A stretch of 64,000 nucleotides of DNA from Bifidobacterium pullorum subsp. gallinarum. Its GTDB lineage: Bacteria; Actinomycetota; Actinomycetes; Actinomycetales; Bifidobacteriaceae. Both the position numbers and the translations under genes were made by a program. The stretch covers positions 372,001-436,000 of the forward strand of contig NZ_JGYX01000002.1 in NCBI RefSeq assembly GCF_000741215.1, written 5' to 3'. The notes under the pieces are model-generated. The model ran no database searches, was not told the DNA's origin, and was given only the letters and a program-made list of their open reading frames with translations. Shown here in pieces: positions 53,761 through 64,000 of this stretch; within the stretch, counting starts at the first letter, position 1, and the number at the start of each line of letters is the position of its first letter.

Positions 53761-55107
53761 GTGAACGCTGACAAGCTCACAAACGGAGGCAACAAGTCCA
53801 ACGGCAAGCCCGGTAGCGGCAAGCCCGGTTCCAACGCCAGCACCGTTATTCGAGCTATCCGCGATTGGTTCGCCGGCGCCCTGCATGTGCTGGCCCATAA
53901 GGTGTGGCCCGCCGTCCGCTCCTTCACAACCCGTATGGTCGGCGCCATCGGTCGTGCCCTGCGATGGGGAGCGGCCCAGCTGGGGCCGATAGCAGTCCGT
54001 GCGGCTGGGGCCATCCGTTCCGCCGCGATCCGCGCGGCCGGCGCCATCGCTCGCGCTGCTCGACACCTCGTCTCGTTGGGATCTCAAGTGATCGGGGACC
54101 TGCGCCCGTCGGCCACGTCCGCGGACCCCGCAGCCACGTCCGACGGTGCGACGTCCGATGGTGTGATGTCCGCCGGTAATGCCAAGTCGTCTGCTGCCAA
54201 CAACGCCGCTAAATCATCCGCCGGCACGGCGCACGTCTACCTGGTCCGCCGCATCGTGGTCTTCGGTTCGGCCGCGCTGATCGTTCTCGCCATAGCACTC
54301 GGCATCGTATTCGGCGTACACGCCCTGGTCGGCAACGGCGGCGCCGGTGCCGACGATGCCGGATCTTCAACGCAGTCGCAGGCCGCCGGTGGCGCGGGCG
54401 ACCACGGCTCCGGTTCCGGCAAGGACGGAGCCTCCGGCAAGGACACCGCCGCGGAATCGCAGTCGGATAACACGGACGGCAAGGACAACGCAGACAACAA
54501 GAACAACGAGGGCTCCTCCGACCAGCAGTCCACTCCCGAACCGCTGAGTGCCGACGAGCGCTCCGCCATCCTCGCCAAAGCCGAGCAAACCGCATCCGAA
54601 AGCGGCAACGGGCTCATCACGTACACGTATTGCGTCGCCTCCAAAGGCGATGTCGGCGACCTGACCGAGTTCGCCAACACGGTCTTCTCCACCCTCAACG
54701 ACCCCCGTGGCTGGCCCCGCGCCGGCGCCGTCTTCCAGGAAGCCGACGGTACCGACCCCAACGCCTGCAGCATGACCCTCACTCTGGCCGCCGCCGACCA
54801 GATGACGTCGTTCTCCACCGAATGCAGCGACGAGTACAGCTGCCGCGTCGGCAACGACGTGATCATCAACATCGACCGCTGGAACAACGCCACCGAGGGC
54901 TGGCGCAACGCCGGCGGCACCGTGGAACGCTACCGTACGATGGTCATCAACCACGAGGTCGGCCATCGCCTGGGGCACCTCGACAACGAACTGACCTGCC
55001 CCGCCGTCAACCAACCCGCCCCGCTCATGCAGCAGCAGTCGATGGACCTGCTCGGCTGCGTGCCCAACGAATGGCCGTTGGACGAGGAATTGTGGGTGAG
55101 CGAGTGA
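53761..55107 (+). CDS. DUF3152-type secreted/membrane metalloprotease-like protein
   Basis: 448 residues. The cytoplasmic N-terminal half (1-160) is Ala/Arg/Gly-rich. One membrane segment (about 163-187) and a Gly/Asp/Ser/Asn linker follow. The C-terminal domain (from about 265) has paired cysteines (CSMTL, CSDEYSC) and the zinc motif HEVGHRLGH (398-406) of the metzincin-like type. DUF3152 proteins are widespread in actinobacteria with unknown substrates. GTG 53761 follows GAGGAGG at nine bases; the intervening ATG frame stops at once. The stop overlaps the gluQ-like start by 4 bp (GTGA). Confidence 0.82.
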   Translation: MNADKLTNGGNKSNGKPGSGKPGSNASTVIRAIRDWFAGALHVLAHKVWPAVRSFTTRMVGAIGRALRWGAAQLGPIAVRAAGAIRSAAIRAAGAIARAARHLVSLGSQVIGDLRPSATSADPAATSDGATSDGVMSAGNAKSSAANNAAKSSAGTAHVYLVRRIVVFGSAALIVLAIALGIVFGVHALVGNGGAGADDAGSSTQSQAAGGAGDHGSGSGKDGASGKDTAAESQSDNTDGKDNADNKNNEGSSDQQSTPEPLSADERSAILAKAEQTASESGNGLITYTYCVASKGDVGDLTEFANTVFSTLNDPRGWPRAGAVFQEADGTDPNACSMTLTLAAADQMTSFSTECSDEYSCRVGNDVIINIDRWNNATEGWRNAGGTVERYRTMVINHEVGHRLGHLDNELTCPAVNQPAPLMQQQSMDLLGCVPNEWPLDEELWVSE

Positions 55108-56184
55108 GCGCCGCCCCCGTAACCGGCCGCCTGGCCCCCTCGCCGACGGGTCGCATGCATCTGGGCAATGCGTATGCGGCGCTCGCCGCCTGGCTGGGCG
55201 TGCGGGCCACGGGGGGGCCGTGTGCTGCTGCGCATCGAGGACATCGACGCCCCGCGCGTGGTCAAGGACGCGGACCGTTGGATTATGGACGATCTGACGT
55301 GGCTCGGTCTGGACTGGGATGGCGAGCCGGTCTACCAGTCGCAGCGGCTGGATGCGTATGAGGAGGCGCTGCGGCGGCTGCGGGAACAGGGGCTGGTGTA
55401 CCCGTGCTTCTGCTCGCGCGCGGACATCCGCGCCGCATCCGCGCCGAATGAGGGCGACGGGTTCCTGATCTACCCGGGCACATGCCGCAGGCTGCCTGCG
55501 GCGGAGCGGGAGTCGCGCGTGGCCCGAGGTGATCGGCATTCCTGGCGTCTGGCCGTGCCGGATGCATATGCGGACCCGGACCCTGCCTCCTGTGCGGCCC
55601 CGGACCCTGACACATCCGTCATGTCGGAACACGCGGACTCTGACATATCTCGTGTGGACCGCGCTGCGTGCGATGCGCCGACCGAGGGATTGCCGCGCGT
55701 GGTATGTTTCGACGATCGCGTGTTCGGGCCGCAACGTTTCGATCTGCCGCGGCAGTTGGGCGACGTGGTGGTGCGTCGTTCCGACGGGTTGTTCGCCTAC
55801 CAGCTGGCGGTGAGCGTGGATGACATGGCGATGGGCGTCACGCAGATTGTGCGCGGGCGCGACCTGCTGCGGTCCACGGCGATTCAGTTGTATGTGCGGC
55901 GATGCTTGGGGGCGACCGATACGCCGGAGTTCGCGCACCTGCCGTTGATCGATGCGGCCGATGGCCGACGGATGGCGAAGCGGCTGAACTCGCTGGATTT
56001 GGGGGCGATGCGCGAGCGTGGCGACGACCCGCGTGCCGTGGTCGGCTACTGCGCGTGGCTGCTGCGATTGGTGGGCGAGCCGCGGCCGATGACGCCGCAG
56101 GAGCTGCTGCCGTTGTTCTCCTGGGAAGCGGTGGCAGCGGATACCGCCGACCGCGTGGCGGATGGTGGGTCGCTGTTCCGCTGA
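55104..56184 (+). pseudogene. gluQ: Glutamyl-Q tRNA(Asp) synthetase-like gene frameshifted at a G7 run
   Basis: The GTG at 55104 overlaps the previous stop (GTGA) and reads VSAAPVTGRLAPSPTGRMHLGNAYAALAAWLG, the class I synthetase start with the HIGH-like HLGN. At 55211-55217 a run of seven G puts the rest out of frame; with six G it would continue ATGGRVLLRIEDIDAPRV, and then on to the end at 56184. The remainder has a Cys site (YPCFCSR) and MAKRLNSLDL. GluQ glutamylates queuosine in tRNA-Asp. As read the gene is broken; slippage, phase variation or a sequencing error at the run could each account for it. An Asp/Ala-rich insert lies near the middle. Confidence 0.85.
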
Positions 56185-56206
56185 GCTCTCGTGTGGCGCG
56201 GTCGGG

Positions 56207-56330
56207 ACACGCCCGGTCTGTACGGACTCTGACACTTTGTGACCGTGATCTAAGTCTCAGAACGGCGGATTATAGCCATTCCTGAACTTGTGTCACAGTC
56301 GTGTTGCATCAGAGTCCGTAGAGGCCGGGT
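56207..56330. repeat. Dispersed palindromic element, copy C (right end lost at an IS)
   Basis: Starts ACACGCCCGGTCTGTACGGA and carries the inner GTGACCGTGATCTAAGTCTC, the AACGGCGGATTATAG centre and the right arm TCAGAGTCCGTAGAGGCCGGGT. The final few bases of the arm are missing just before the IS3 left end at 56335, so the IS probably inserted into this copy. Confidence 0.8.
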
Positions 56331-56334
56331 GAAC

Positions 56335-57194
56335 TGGCCTGGTTTTTGTTCCGTCCTTACAGTGAGGCGGCTTGTGCCGTCTGGTGTTCATAGTACTCGT
56401 TCTCGACCTGCTGTGGTGTCTTGTGATCCAGGGAAGCGTGCAGCCGCTTCGTGTTCCACCACGAGACCCACTGGAACGTGGCCAGTTCCAGCTCGCCCAG
56501 AGTACGGAACGGCTTGCTGCGCCAGACGAGCTTGGTCTTGTACGCGCCGTTGACGCTCTCGGCCATGGCGTTGTCGTACGAGTCGCCGACCGTGCCGGTG
56601 GACGGGAGCATCCCGTACTCCGGAACGCGCGTGGTGCACACCGTGCCGATGTACCGCGCACCGTGATCGCCGTGGCGCACGAGTCCCTGCGTGCCGCCGT
56701 GCCTCGACGCCCGGGAGATCGCCTGCCCCGACGCCTGCAGGGGCGGTTCCCGCGTGCCCATGCCCGTGGCGCACGCCCATCCGACGATGCTGCGCGCGTA
56801 CACGTCGGTGACGAACGCCGTATACGCGAACCGGCCGTCGGCCATGCGCGCGTAGGTGATGTCGGCTACGTGCAGCCGGTTCGGCGCGCACGCCCGGAAC
56901 CTGCGCTCCACGAGGTCGGGCCTGCCGCCCGTGCCCTTGGCGGGACGCGTGGTCACGGGCGCGCGTCCGCGGCACCGCCGGCCTGGTTGCGCCAGCGGCG
57001 CAGTGTCTCGGGAGCCACGCCCAGGTTCCCGGCGACCTGTGCCAGGGCTCGTGTCCCGGATGAATGCGAGTCCCGTGACTCCGCCAGCAGCCCGACGGCC
57101 CTCTCCCGGAACTCCGGTGTATAACGCACGCCCTTGCCCATGATTCCATCAACTCCCATCGAGTCAGGGGAAACACGGAACAAAAAACAGGTCA
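56335..57194 (-). mobile_element. Internally deleted IS3-family element
   Basis: About 860 bp with matching ends: TGGCCTGGTTTTTGTTCCG at 56335 and, complemented, TGACCTGTTTTTTGTTCCG at 57194 (17 of 19 identical). OrfA begins at ATG 57141 (MGKGVRYTPEFRERAVGLL, RRWRNQ) but ends at 56953 without its leucine zipper. OrfB is present only as the C-terminal integrase core (56956-56357, DITYARMADGRF, GDSYDNAMAESVNGAYKTKL, WWNTKRLHASLDH). Hence the middle is deleted. It is the same subgroup as the end fragment at 35355-35704. Confidence 0.85.
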
Positions 57195-57225
57195 TATCAG
57201 GGAACCACGGGAACGAGGTGCGAAC

Positions 57226-58033
57226 ATGGCTCAGCATAAAGGCTCGCTGGGAGGCGGCGTCTTCAGCATCCGCGAGGTCGAGTATCTGGAATCCCTGCCG
57301 GCCGTGGATCGTGTGCGCAGCGGTCGCATCGTCTACAATGACGCCTTCAAGCGCGACTGCATCCGTCGGTACCGTAACGGCGAATCGCCCGCCGAGATCT
57401 TCCGTAGCGCGGGCCTCGACTCCGCACTGATCGGCTACAAGCGGATCGAGCGCAGCATCGCCCGCTGGAAGGCCGCCCTGGGCGACGACGGTGCCCCCGC
57501 CCACGGTCCCCTCGCCCTTCATCGTTGCAACCGGCAGCCGCTGGAACCCGTCGCAGCGCCGTCGTCTCAATTCCGTGTCCGCCCATCCGGACCGTCGCTA
57601 CCGGTATGTCGACGACACTGCCGACACCGTGTCCATCGGCCCGTCCGAATCGCGGCAGCCGAGCGTGCCCGAGCCGGACCCGCGCAACCTCATCATCGCC
57701 CAGCAGGCCCGCCGCATCCCGGAACTCGAAATCGAAATCAGCGAACTGAAACGCGCGCGCCACGACGCGGCCGAAAACGTTATAGGGGGGGGGGTATTCT
57801 ATCTTGCCCTGTTCCGGTTCCGAGGCAGCGGCGGGGGTATCGGGGGATCCTCGATTGGCGCAAACCGTCTGACGGTTGGCACTATGCTTGCAGTCGAAGG
57901 ACGACCGCCACGTCGCGTCATATACGGGGGAAGCGGGGTGCGACGCGTCGGAACACGTTCGGTCTGGAAGGAGCGGTATGCGCGGCTCACATCACAGGAG
58001 GAACGCCGACATCCGGCGGCGCGCGTCGCATGA
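57226..58033 (+). pseudogene. Helix-turn-helix protein with frameshift and a G10 tract in the second half
   Basis: ATG 57226 begins MAQHKGSLGGGVFSIREVEYLESL. An N-terminal domain (about 1-86: VYNDAFKRDCIRRYRNGESPAEIFRSAGLD, RSIARWKAAL) looks like a transposase-type or regulator helix-turn-helix. Near 57490-57500 (a CCCCC run) the coherent frame changes by one; the continuation (SAHPDRRYRYVDDTAD..., DPRNLIIAQQARRIPELEIEISELK) forms a coiled coil. That frame then meets ten G at 57785-57794, where slippage would switch the tail. Not a recognised family. It could be a regulator of the following sortase gene, or a decayed IS-associated gene. Confidence 0.5.
57785..57794 (+). repeat. Poly-G tract (10 G), candidate slippage site
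   Basis: Ten consecutive G interrupt the coiled-coil frame about 184 bp upstream of the sortase start. Long G runs upstream of or inside surface-pilus genes are known phase-variation sites in bifidobacteria. Here no pilin gene is recognisable, so the consequence is uncertain. Confidence 0.7.
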
Positions 58034-59075
58034 TCGCGGCGACGTCGCCAAGATAGGGGGAATTGACGGGGACCACGCCGCGGGAACGTCGGCATCGGGG
58101 GAGTTCGTGCCGACGCCGTTCATGGAAGCGATTGATATATCCGATCTGGTGAAGCGGCAGCGCAGCCTGCGCCGGTCGATGTGGGGGCTGCGGATCCTGT
58201 CGGCGCTGCTGCTCGTGCTGGCGCTGTGCGTGATCGGATACCCGATGGTGCTGCAATACCAGTCGGATGTGCGGCTGGCACACACCACGTCGGCCGCGGC
58301 GGAACGTGTGGCGGGCTGGCCATACCCGCAGGCCGAGGAATCGCTGGCCGCCGCCCGGGCATACAATGAACGGCTCGCCGCGTCGGGCCAGCCGATCCTG
58401 GGCGAGGCGCACGACCCGTTCTCCGCCGAATCGGGCGGCTCGCGCGCCGCGGGCGAGGACTCCGCATCCGCGCAGGACGAGGAATACCAGTCGCTGTTGG
58501 ACGCGGGCGGCGGCGTGATGGGGGCGATCCGCATCCCGGAGATTTCGGTGGACCTGCCGATCTACCACGGCACCTCGGAGTCGGCGCTGGCCTCGGGCGC
58601 GGGGCACCTGTACGGGTCGAGCCTGCCGGTCGGCGGCGCATCCACCCACTCGGTGATCACCGGGCATCGAGGTCTGGTGGAAGCCATGATGTTCACCCGA
58701 CTCGATGAGATGAAGGTCGGCGACTACTTCTACATCGATGTGATGGGCGAGACGTTGGGCTACCGGGTCGACCGGATCGAGGTCATCGAGCCCGACGACA
58801 CCTCGCGGCTGAAAATCGTGGAGGGCGAGGACCGGGTCACGCTGATGACCTGCACCCCGTACGGCGTGAACACGCACCGACTGCTCGTTTCCGGCGTTCG
58901 GGCGGCGATTCCGGGCGATATCCCGCCCATCGAGGAAGCGCCGCATGACCCGCGTGTGGCCGCGGCGATCGCCGTATCCGGCACGTTGCTGCCGTTGCTG
59001 ATCCTGGTTGCGTTCTTGCGGCGGGGGCCGTGGAACCCGATGCGGCACGGGGCGCGCTGGCCGAAGCACTGGTAG
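57978..59075 (+). CDS. Class C sortase (orphan, no pilin genes adjacent)
   Basis: 365 residues. A long N-terminal cytoplasmic part and a membrane segment (about 73-93) precede the sortase barrel, and a second membrane segment lies near the C-terminus (about 333-352). Catalytic residues are His230 (ITGHRGL), Cys292 (TLMTCTPYGVN) and Arg301 (NTHRLLV). The lid motif DPF (AHDPFSAE) is typical of pilus-polymerising class C enzymes. Class C sortases normally follow their pilin genes, but here the upstream gene is the broken helix-turn-helix gene. GGAAGGAGCGGT precedes ATG 57978. Substrate is unknown. Confidence 0.87.
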   Translation: MRGSHHRRNADIRRRASHDRGDVAKIGGIDGDHAAGTSASGEFVPTPFMEAIDISDLVKRQRSLRRSMWGLRILSALLLVLALCVIGYPMVLQYQSDVRLAHTTSAAAERVAGWPYPQAEESLAAARAYNERLAASGQPILGEAHDPFSAESGGSRAAGEDSASAQDEEYQSLLDAGGGVMGAIRIPEISVDLPIYHGTSESALASGAGHLYGSSLPVGGASTHSVITGHRGLVEAMMFTRLDEMKVGDYFYIDVMGETLGYRVDRIEVIEPDDTSRLKIVEGEDRVTLMTCTPYGVNTHRLLVSGVRAAIPGDIPPIEEAPHDPRVAAAIAVSGTLLPLLILVAFLRRGPWNPMRHGARWPKHW

Positions 59076-59240
59076 ATTTCGGGTTTCGGGTGATGCGCTT
59101 CCAAATGGACAACGGGCGACGGGGCGACGGGTGTTGACGTGGTCCTGTTGACCTGGTCCCATTGACCTGGTCCGCCGGCGGACTACGATGGACTGGGAAT
59201 CGTGGCGGAACGCAGAACGCGAATCGGCGGGGAGCTGGCT

Positions 59241-60074
59241 ATGGCTGCATATATGGAACACAAGGATCTGGCGAACGAGTCGATCGGCCCGGAGCGGACG
59301 CGGCAGATTACGGACGGGGTGCATCGGGTGCTCGACCGCATCGCGTCGGCCGAACGCGCCGCCGGGCGCGAAGCCGGATCCGTGCGGCTGCTCGCGGCCA
59401 CCAAAACCCGCGACGTCGGGGAGATCGTGGCGGCAATCGACGCCGGCGTGCGGATGATAGGGGAGAACCGGCCGCAGGAGGTTGTAGCCAAGGTCGAGGG
59501 CTTGCGGCGGCTGTGCCGGGAGCGCGGATATGCGTTGGGCGCGGACGGCGGTGACGCGGCTGACGGCGGCGCGTCGGCCGTGGCCGGGCATATTCCGTTC
59601 CATCTCATTGGACAGTTGCAATCGAACAAGATCAACAAGGTCCTGCCGGTTGTGGACACCATCGAATCGGTCGATTCCGTCGAACTCGCGGAGAAGATTG
59701 CACGGCGGGCGGTGGCCGCCGGAATCACCGTCGGCGTGCTGCTTGAGGTCAACGAATCCGGCGAAGCCTCCAAATCCGGGTGCGATCCGGCGCTCGCGCT
59801 CGATATCGCTCGGCGGATCGGCGCGATGGGCGGCGTGGAGCTGCAGGGGCTTATGACCATCGGCGCGCATGTGGATGATGAGCGGGTTATCCGGGCCGGA
59901 TTCGCGCATCTGCGACGGTTGCGCGAGCAGATCCTGGCCTCCGGGGACCCCGGAACGGGGCATTGCCTTGAGCTTTCGATGGGCATGACGCAGGATATGG
60001 AACTGGCTATTGCGGAAGGATCGACCATCGTGCGTGTGGGCACGGCCATCTTCGGCGAGCGTGCGTTCAAGTGA
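59241..60074 (+). CDS. Pyridoxal phosphate homeostasis protein, YggS/PLPBP family
   Basis: 277 residues, somewhat longer than the ~230 typical because of an N-terminal extension and a Gly/Ala-rich insert (GADGGDAADGGASA). Lys55 in LAATKTRDV binds PLP as in the family, followed by GENRPQE, FHLIGQLQSNK and LSMGMTQD. It balances cellular PLP and has no known catalysis. GGGGAG six bases before ATG 59241 is preferred to GTG 59202. It lies 165 bp after the sortase and is not obviously part of its operon. Confidence 0.9.
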   Translation: MAAYMEHKDLANESIGPERTRQITDGVHRVLDRIASAERAAGREAGSVRLLAATKTRDVGEIVAAIDAGVRMIGENRPQEVVAKVEGLRRLCRERGYALGADGGDAADGGASAVAGHIPFHLIGQLQSNKINKVLPVVDTIESVDSVELAEKIARRAVAAGITVGVLLEVNESGEASKSGCDPALALDIARRIGAMGGVELQGLMTIGAHVDDERVIRAGFAHLRRLREQILASGDPGTGHCLELSMGMTQDMELAIAEGSTIVRVGTAIFGERAFK

Positions 60075-60102
60075 GGCAGGCGCATGGCCTAGACTGTGAA
60101 GC

Positions 60103-60918
60103 ATGAGAATCGCACGTTTTTCGCATGATGATGTTCCGCAGTATGCCTTTGTGCAGTATGACGAGGCCGAGGAGAAGGATTACCTGGTGGCGCTCGACGG
60201 GTATCCGCTCGGCGGCTCGCGCGTGAACCCGACCGGCGAGCGGTATGCGCTGGATGCTGACGGCATCCGGCTGCTGGCGCCGATCATCCCCTCGAAGATC
60301 TACGGGCTGGCCAAGAACTATGAGGCGCATGCGCAGTTCATGCATGAGGCCGGGCATTCGGAGATCGCCCATGCTCCCGAGGACATGATGATTTTCATGA
60401 AGCCGTCCACCTCGGTCATCGGGCCGGATGACCCGATTGTCATGCCGGGCGCTTCGCATGACATGAACTATGAGCCGGAGGTGGCGGTGGTGATTGGGCG
60501 GATCGCCAAGAACGTGCCGGTGGAGCGGGCCATGGACTATGTGCTGGGGTTCACCTGCACCAATGACGTGACGCTGCGCGACCTGCAGAAGCTCGATCCG
60601 ATGTGGACGCGCGCCAAGGGGTTCGACACGGCTTGCCCGTTGGGCCCGTGGATTCAGACCGAGCTCAACTGGCGGGATGCGCGGATTTCGTTCAGCCTCA
60701 ATGGTGAGGACGTGCCCGAGGCCAGCGGCACCACGGCCAACCTGATTCACGGCATCCCCGAGCAGATCGCCGCCATCTCCAGCTATGCCACGTTGCTGCC
60801 CGGCGACGTGATCCTGACCGGCACCCCGCACGCCTCAGGCTCATTGAAGCCGGGCGATGAGGCGGTTGTGCATGTGGAGGGCATCGGCTCGCTGAGGAAT
60901 GTGGTGGTTCAGGGCTGA
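60103..60918 (+). CDS. Fumarylacetoacetate hydrolase family protein
   Basis: 271 residues. The FAH fold is shown by IYGLAKNYEAHAQ, the metal ligands in MNYEPEVAVVIGR, GFTCTNDVTLRDLQ, KGFDTACPLGPW, and the C-terminal ILTGTPHASG. Family members hydrolyse or decarboxylate acylpyruvates and similar diketoacids (fumarylpyruvate hydrolase, oxaloacetate decarboxylase). The substrate here cannot be assigned. It starts 28 bp after the YggS-type gene and may be cotranscribed. Confidence 0.87.
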   Translation: MRIARFSHDDVPQYAFVQYDEAEEKDYLVALDGYPLGGSRVNPTGERYALDADGIRLLAPIIPSKIYGLAKNYEAHAQFMHEAGHSEIAHAPEDMMIFMKPSTSVIGPDDPIVMPGASHDMNYEPEVAVVIGRIAKNVPVERAMDYVLGFTCTNDVTLRDLQKLDPMWTRAKGFDTACPLGPWIQTELNWRDARISFSLNGEDVPEASGTTANLIHGIPEQIAAISSYATLLPGDVILTGTPHASGSLKPGDEAVVHVEGIGSLRNVVVQG

Positions 60919-60981
60919 GCTTCAGTTCGCACTACTTCGGGGTTTTAATTCGGAGGGCTTGATTTTCCTTGCAAGAGAATT

Positions 60982-61686
60982 TCAACGCCGAGGTAGTGCG
61001 ACCACAGGTTGGTTATTCAGCTTTAATTTGCTGGCCTTTTTGTAGTAGTTTTTCATAAAGGTTCGTCGGTCTCCAAAGAACTTTGTATCGGTGCTAGTTG
61101 CTTCGTGGAGGTTGAATTTCAAAGCGGTAAGCTCTAGCGTGCACAATAAATCAGCGGTTTGTGCAAGTCGGTAATCGTTCGGCGAGCTTTTTCTGTAGAA
61201 TGTGGCTTCTTTTGCGATTGCAAATTCCACGGCTTCGTGAATGGCTTTGTTGACAATGGCCTGCCCGGAGTCATAGTAGATTTTGATCCTGTCGAAACGC
61301 TGCAGCCACGCGAGGTTACGAATGAGAAGATTCATGATGTCACGCTTCATGCGAAGGCGTAGCTGGTTTGGGGAGTTGAAGTCACTTTTTCTATATACGA
61401 GACATGTGTAGGTGATGGGAAGACGCGGGAGCGTTGAGAGGAATGCGAGAAGCAGCTGCTTACGTATCCGAGGTTCGAGAACGGCATATGCGTCGTGTCC
61501 GTTGAGAAGCGGTGAGGTGTGTAGCGGTATGTCTGGAAGATTCCGGGCATGCAACGATTGCTCGTATCGATGAATGAACTCACCGATGGGACGTGACTGA
61601 TCGTGAAAGACGATTGCGAGCAGATAGTATTTGGATTCGCGGCCTTGCTCGCCACTCTCGTCAAGAAAGATACTGCATTCCCGCAT
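60982..61686 (-). CDS. DUF3800 family protein
   Basis: 234 residues. The DUF3800 signature FLDESG (7-12) is near the N-terminus. Further acidic positions (IYYDSGQAI, LAQTADLLCTLE) complete an RNase H-like pattern; a nuclease function is suggested by the fold but unproven. Codon use is more AT-rich than in the neighbours, suggesting acquisition. ATG 61686 was chosen because the family starts just before FLDESG. An imperfect inverted repeat (GTTCGCACTACTTCG, 60927, with CGAGGTAGTGCGAC, near 60988) spans its stop. Confidence 0.7.
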   Translation of the reverse strand: MRECSIFLDESGEQGRESKYYLLAIVFHDQSRPIGEFIHRYEQSLHARNLPDIPLHTSPLLNGHDAYAVLEPRIRKQLLLAFLSTLPRLPITYTCLVYRKSDFNSPNQLRLRMKRDIMNLLIRNLAWLQRFDRIKIYYDSGQAIVNKAIHEAVEFAIAKEATFYRKSSPNDYRLAQTADLLCTLELTALKFNLHEATSTDTKFFGDRRTFMKNYYKKASKLKLNNQPVVALPRR

Positions 61687-61717
61687 CCCCTTCGCCCTTT
61701 CCCCCGAAAAGTGAAGT

Positions 61718-61737
61718 GCCGGGGGATATCCCCCGGC
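61718..61737. promoter_or_regulatory. 20-bp perfect palindrome upstream of the DUF3800 gene
   Basis: GCCGGGGGATATCCCCCGGC is a perfect palindrome 32-51 bp upstream of ATG 61686. It could be an operator or, on the minus strand, part of a 5' hairpin. Apart from the HAIR site at 61931, I see nothing else convincing in 61687-62062. Confidence 0.5.
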
Positions 61738-61930
61738 GTCTTGGAGCCCCGTTCTAGAAACAGGACATGCTAAGTATATCAAGCGCAGAAGTTTTACTTC
61801 CTCGGGGTGTCGAAACTGTGGAACTTGAAGGATGGACATGGTGTATGCGGAGGTGATGCTTCGATACGAGGTGTCGGGAGGTTTAGCGTGTGTCTTTCCG
61901 AGTGGTAAAGGATTGCCTGGATGGTGGAAA

Positions 61931-61951
61931 CTTGAGTCAACTTCACTCAAG
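61931..61951. promoter_or_regulatory. HAIR operator (HspR-binding) upstream of clpB
   Basis: CTTGAGT-N7-ACTCAAG (CTTGAGT 61931-61937, ACTCAAG 61945-61951) matches the HspR-associated inverted repeat exactly. TAGAAT at 61961-61966 may be the -10 element. HspR represses clpB and dnaK-type operons until heat shock. The 5' leader would be about 100 bases. Confidence 0.9.
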
Positions 61952-62062
61952 TTTTGGGAATAGAATAGGGGCATGGTCGGTTGACCATATCAGACAGCGG
62001 GAATCGCGCCCGAAGACGGCCCGGCAGCAAGCCGCGGCGGGGCGCGACGCATGGAGGATGAT

Positions 62063-64000
<1,938 letters not shown>

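Noticed and set aside
54367..56235. Open frame of 622 codons on the minus strand
   Set aside because: Antisense to the DUF3152 and gluQ-like genes, with low-complexity Arg/Ala/Gly composition.
57987..60104. Open frame of 705 codons on the minus strand
   Set aside because: It lies antisense to the sortase and YggS-type genes, which have clear family motifs; long antisense frames are expected at this GC content. The composition (Arg/His/Pro-rich) is non-protein-like.

Overview
The window looks like a chromosomal segment of a Bifidobacterium (high-GC Actinomycetota). The evidence is the GC-rich codon use, several families typical of actinobacteria (DUF3052, DUF3107, DUF3152, zincin-like metalloprotease, VKOR), a LacI-controlled sucrose cluster, a HspR/HAIR operator in front of clpB, and a class C sortase close to a poly-G tract. 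I identify the genus with reasonable confidence but not the species.

Layout from left to right. Positions 1-2946 hold a sucrose uptake and hydrolysis cluster (GH32 fructofuranosidase, LacY/CscB-type symporter, LacI repressor); the repressor carries an in-frame amber stop. Positions 3035-10068 form one leftward operon, divIVA-like - dxr - ispG - membrane hydrolase - recO - uppS. It covers two steps of MEP isoprenoid synthesis and undecaprenyl diphosphate synthesis, together with a cell-pole protein. tRNA-Val follows. Positions 10317-27558 are mostly core genes in alternating orientation: Lon-like S16 protease, zincin, UvrD- and RecQ-type helicases, a kinase-like protein, DUF3107, PHP phosphoesterase, VKOR, dapF, murI, patatin, amidohydrolase, SPFH protein, GNAT and metallophosphoesterase.

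Positions 27700-42460 are the accessory region. It starts with an IS21 remnant and a sugar locus (two ABC permeases and a GH13 glucosidase, with no binding protein beside them). A nest of insertion sequences follows: an intact IS3/IS150-type element butts into a 5'-truncated IS110 transposase that carries a C-terminal XRE helix-turn-helix, and this abuts an IS3 end fragment. Next comes a lower-GC defence-like island: a divergent TIR-domain protein, a short hairpin-terminated segment, an AAA ATPase plus S8 subtilase pair matching the IetAS anti-phage system, and an unrecognised membrane/coiled-coil protein. Guanine deaminase marks the return to metabolic genes.

Positions 42687-64000 contain prs, two divergent zinc-ribbon membrane proteins, the rpsF-ssb-rpsR-rplI operon with a probable S6:S18 leader, tRNA-Lys, a Fic protein, an aquaglyceroporin, a DUF3152 metalloprotease-like protein, and a gluQ-like gene frameshifted at a G7 run. 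After these come an internally deleted IS3 element, a broken helix-turn-helix gene with a G10 tract, an orphan class C sortase, a YggS-type PLP protein, an FAH-family hydrolase, a DUF3800 protein, and the first 646 codons of clpB.

Three copies of a roughly 125-130 bp palindromic element lie between genes at 20270, 42487 and 56207. The most interesting targets are the TIR/IetAS/membrane-protein island, the dispersed palindromic element, and the poly-G tract upstream of the sortase.
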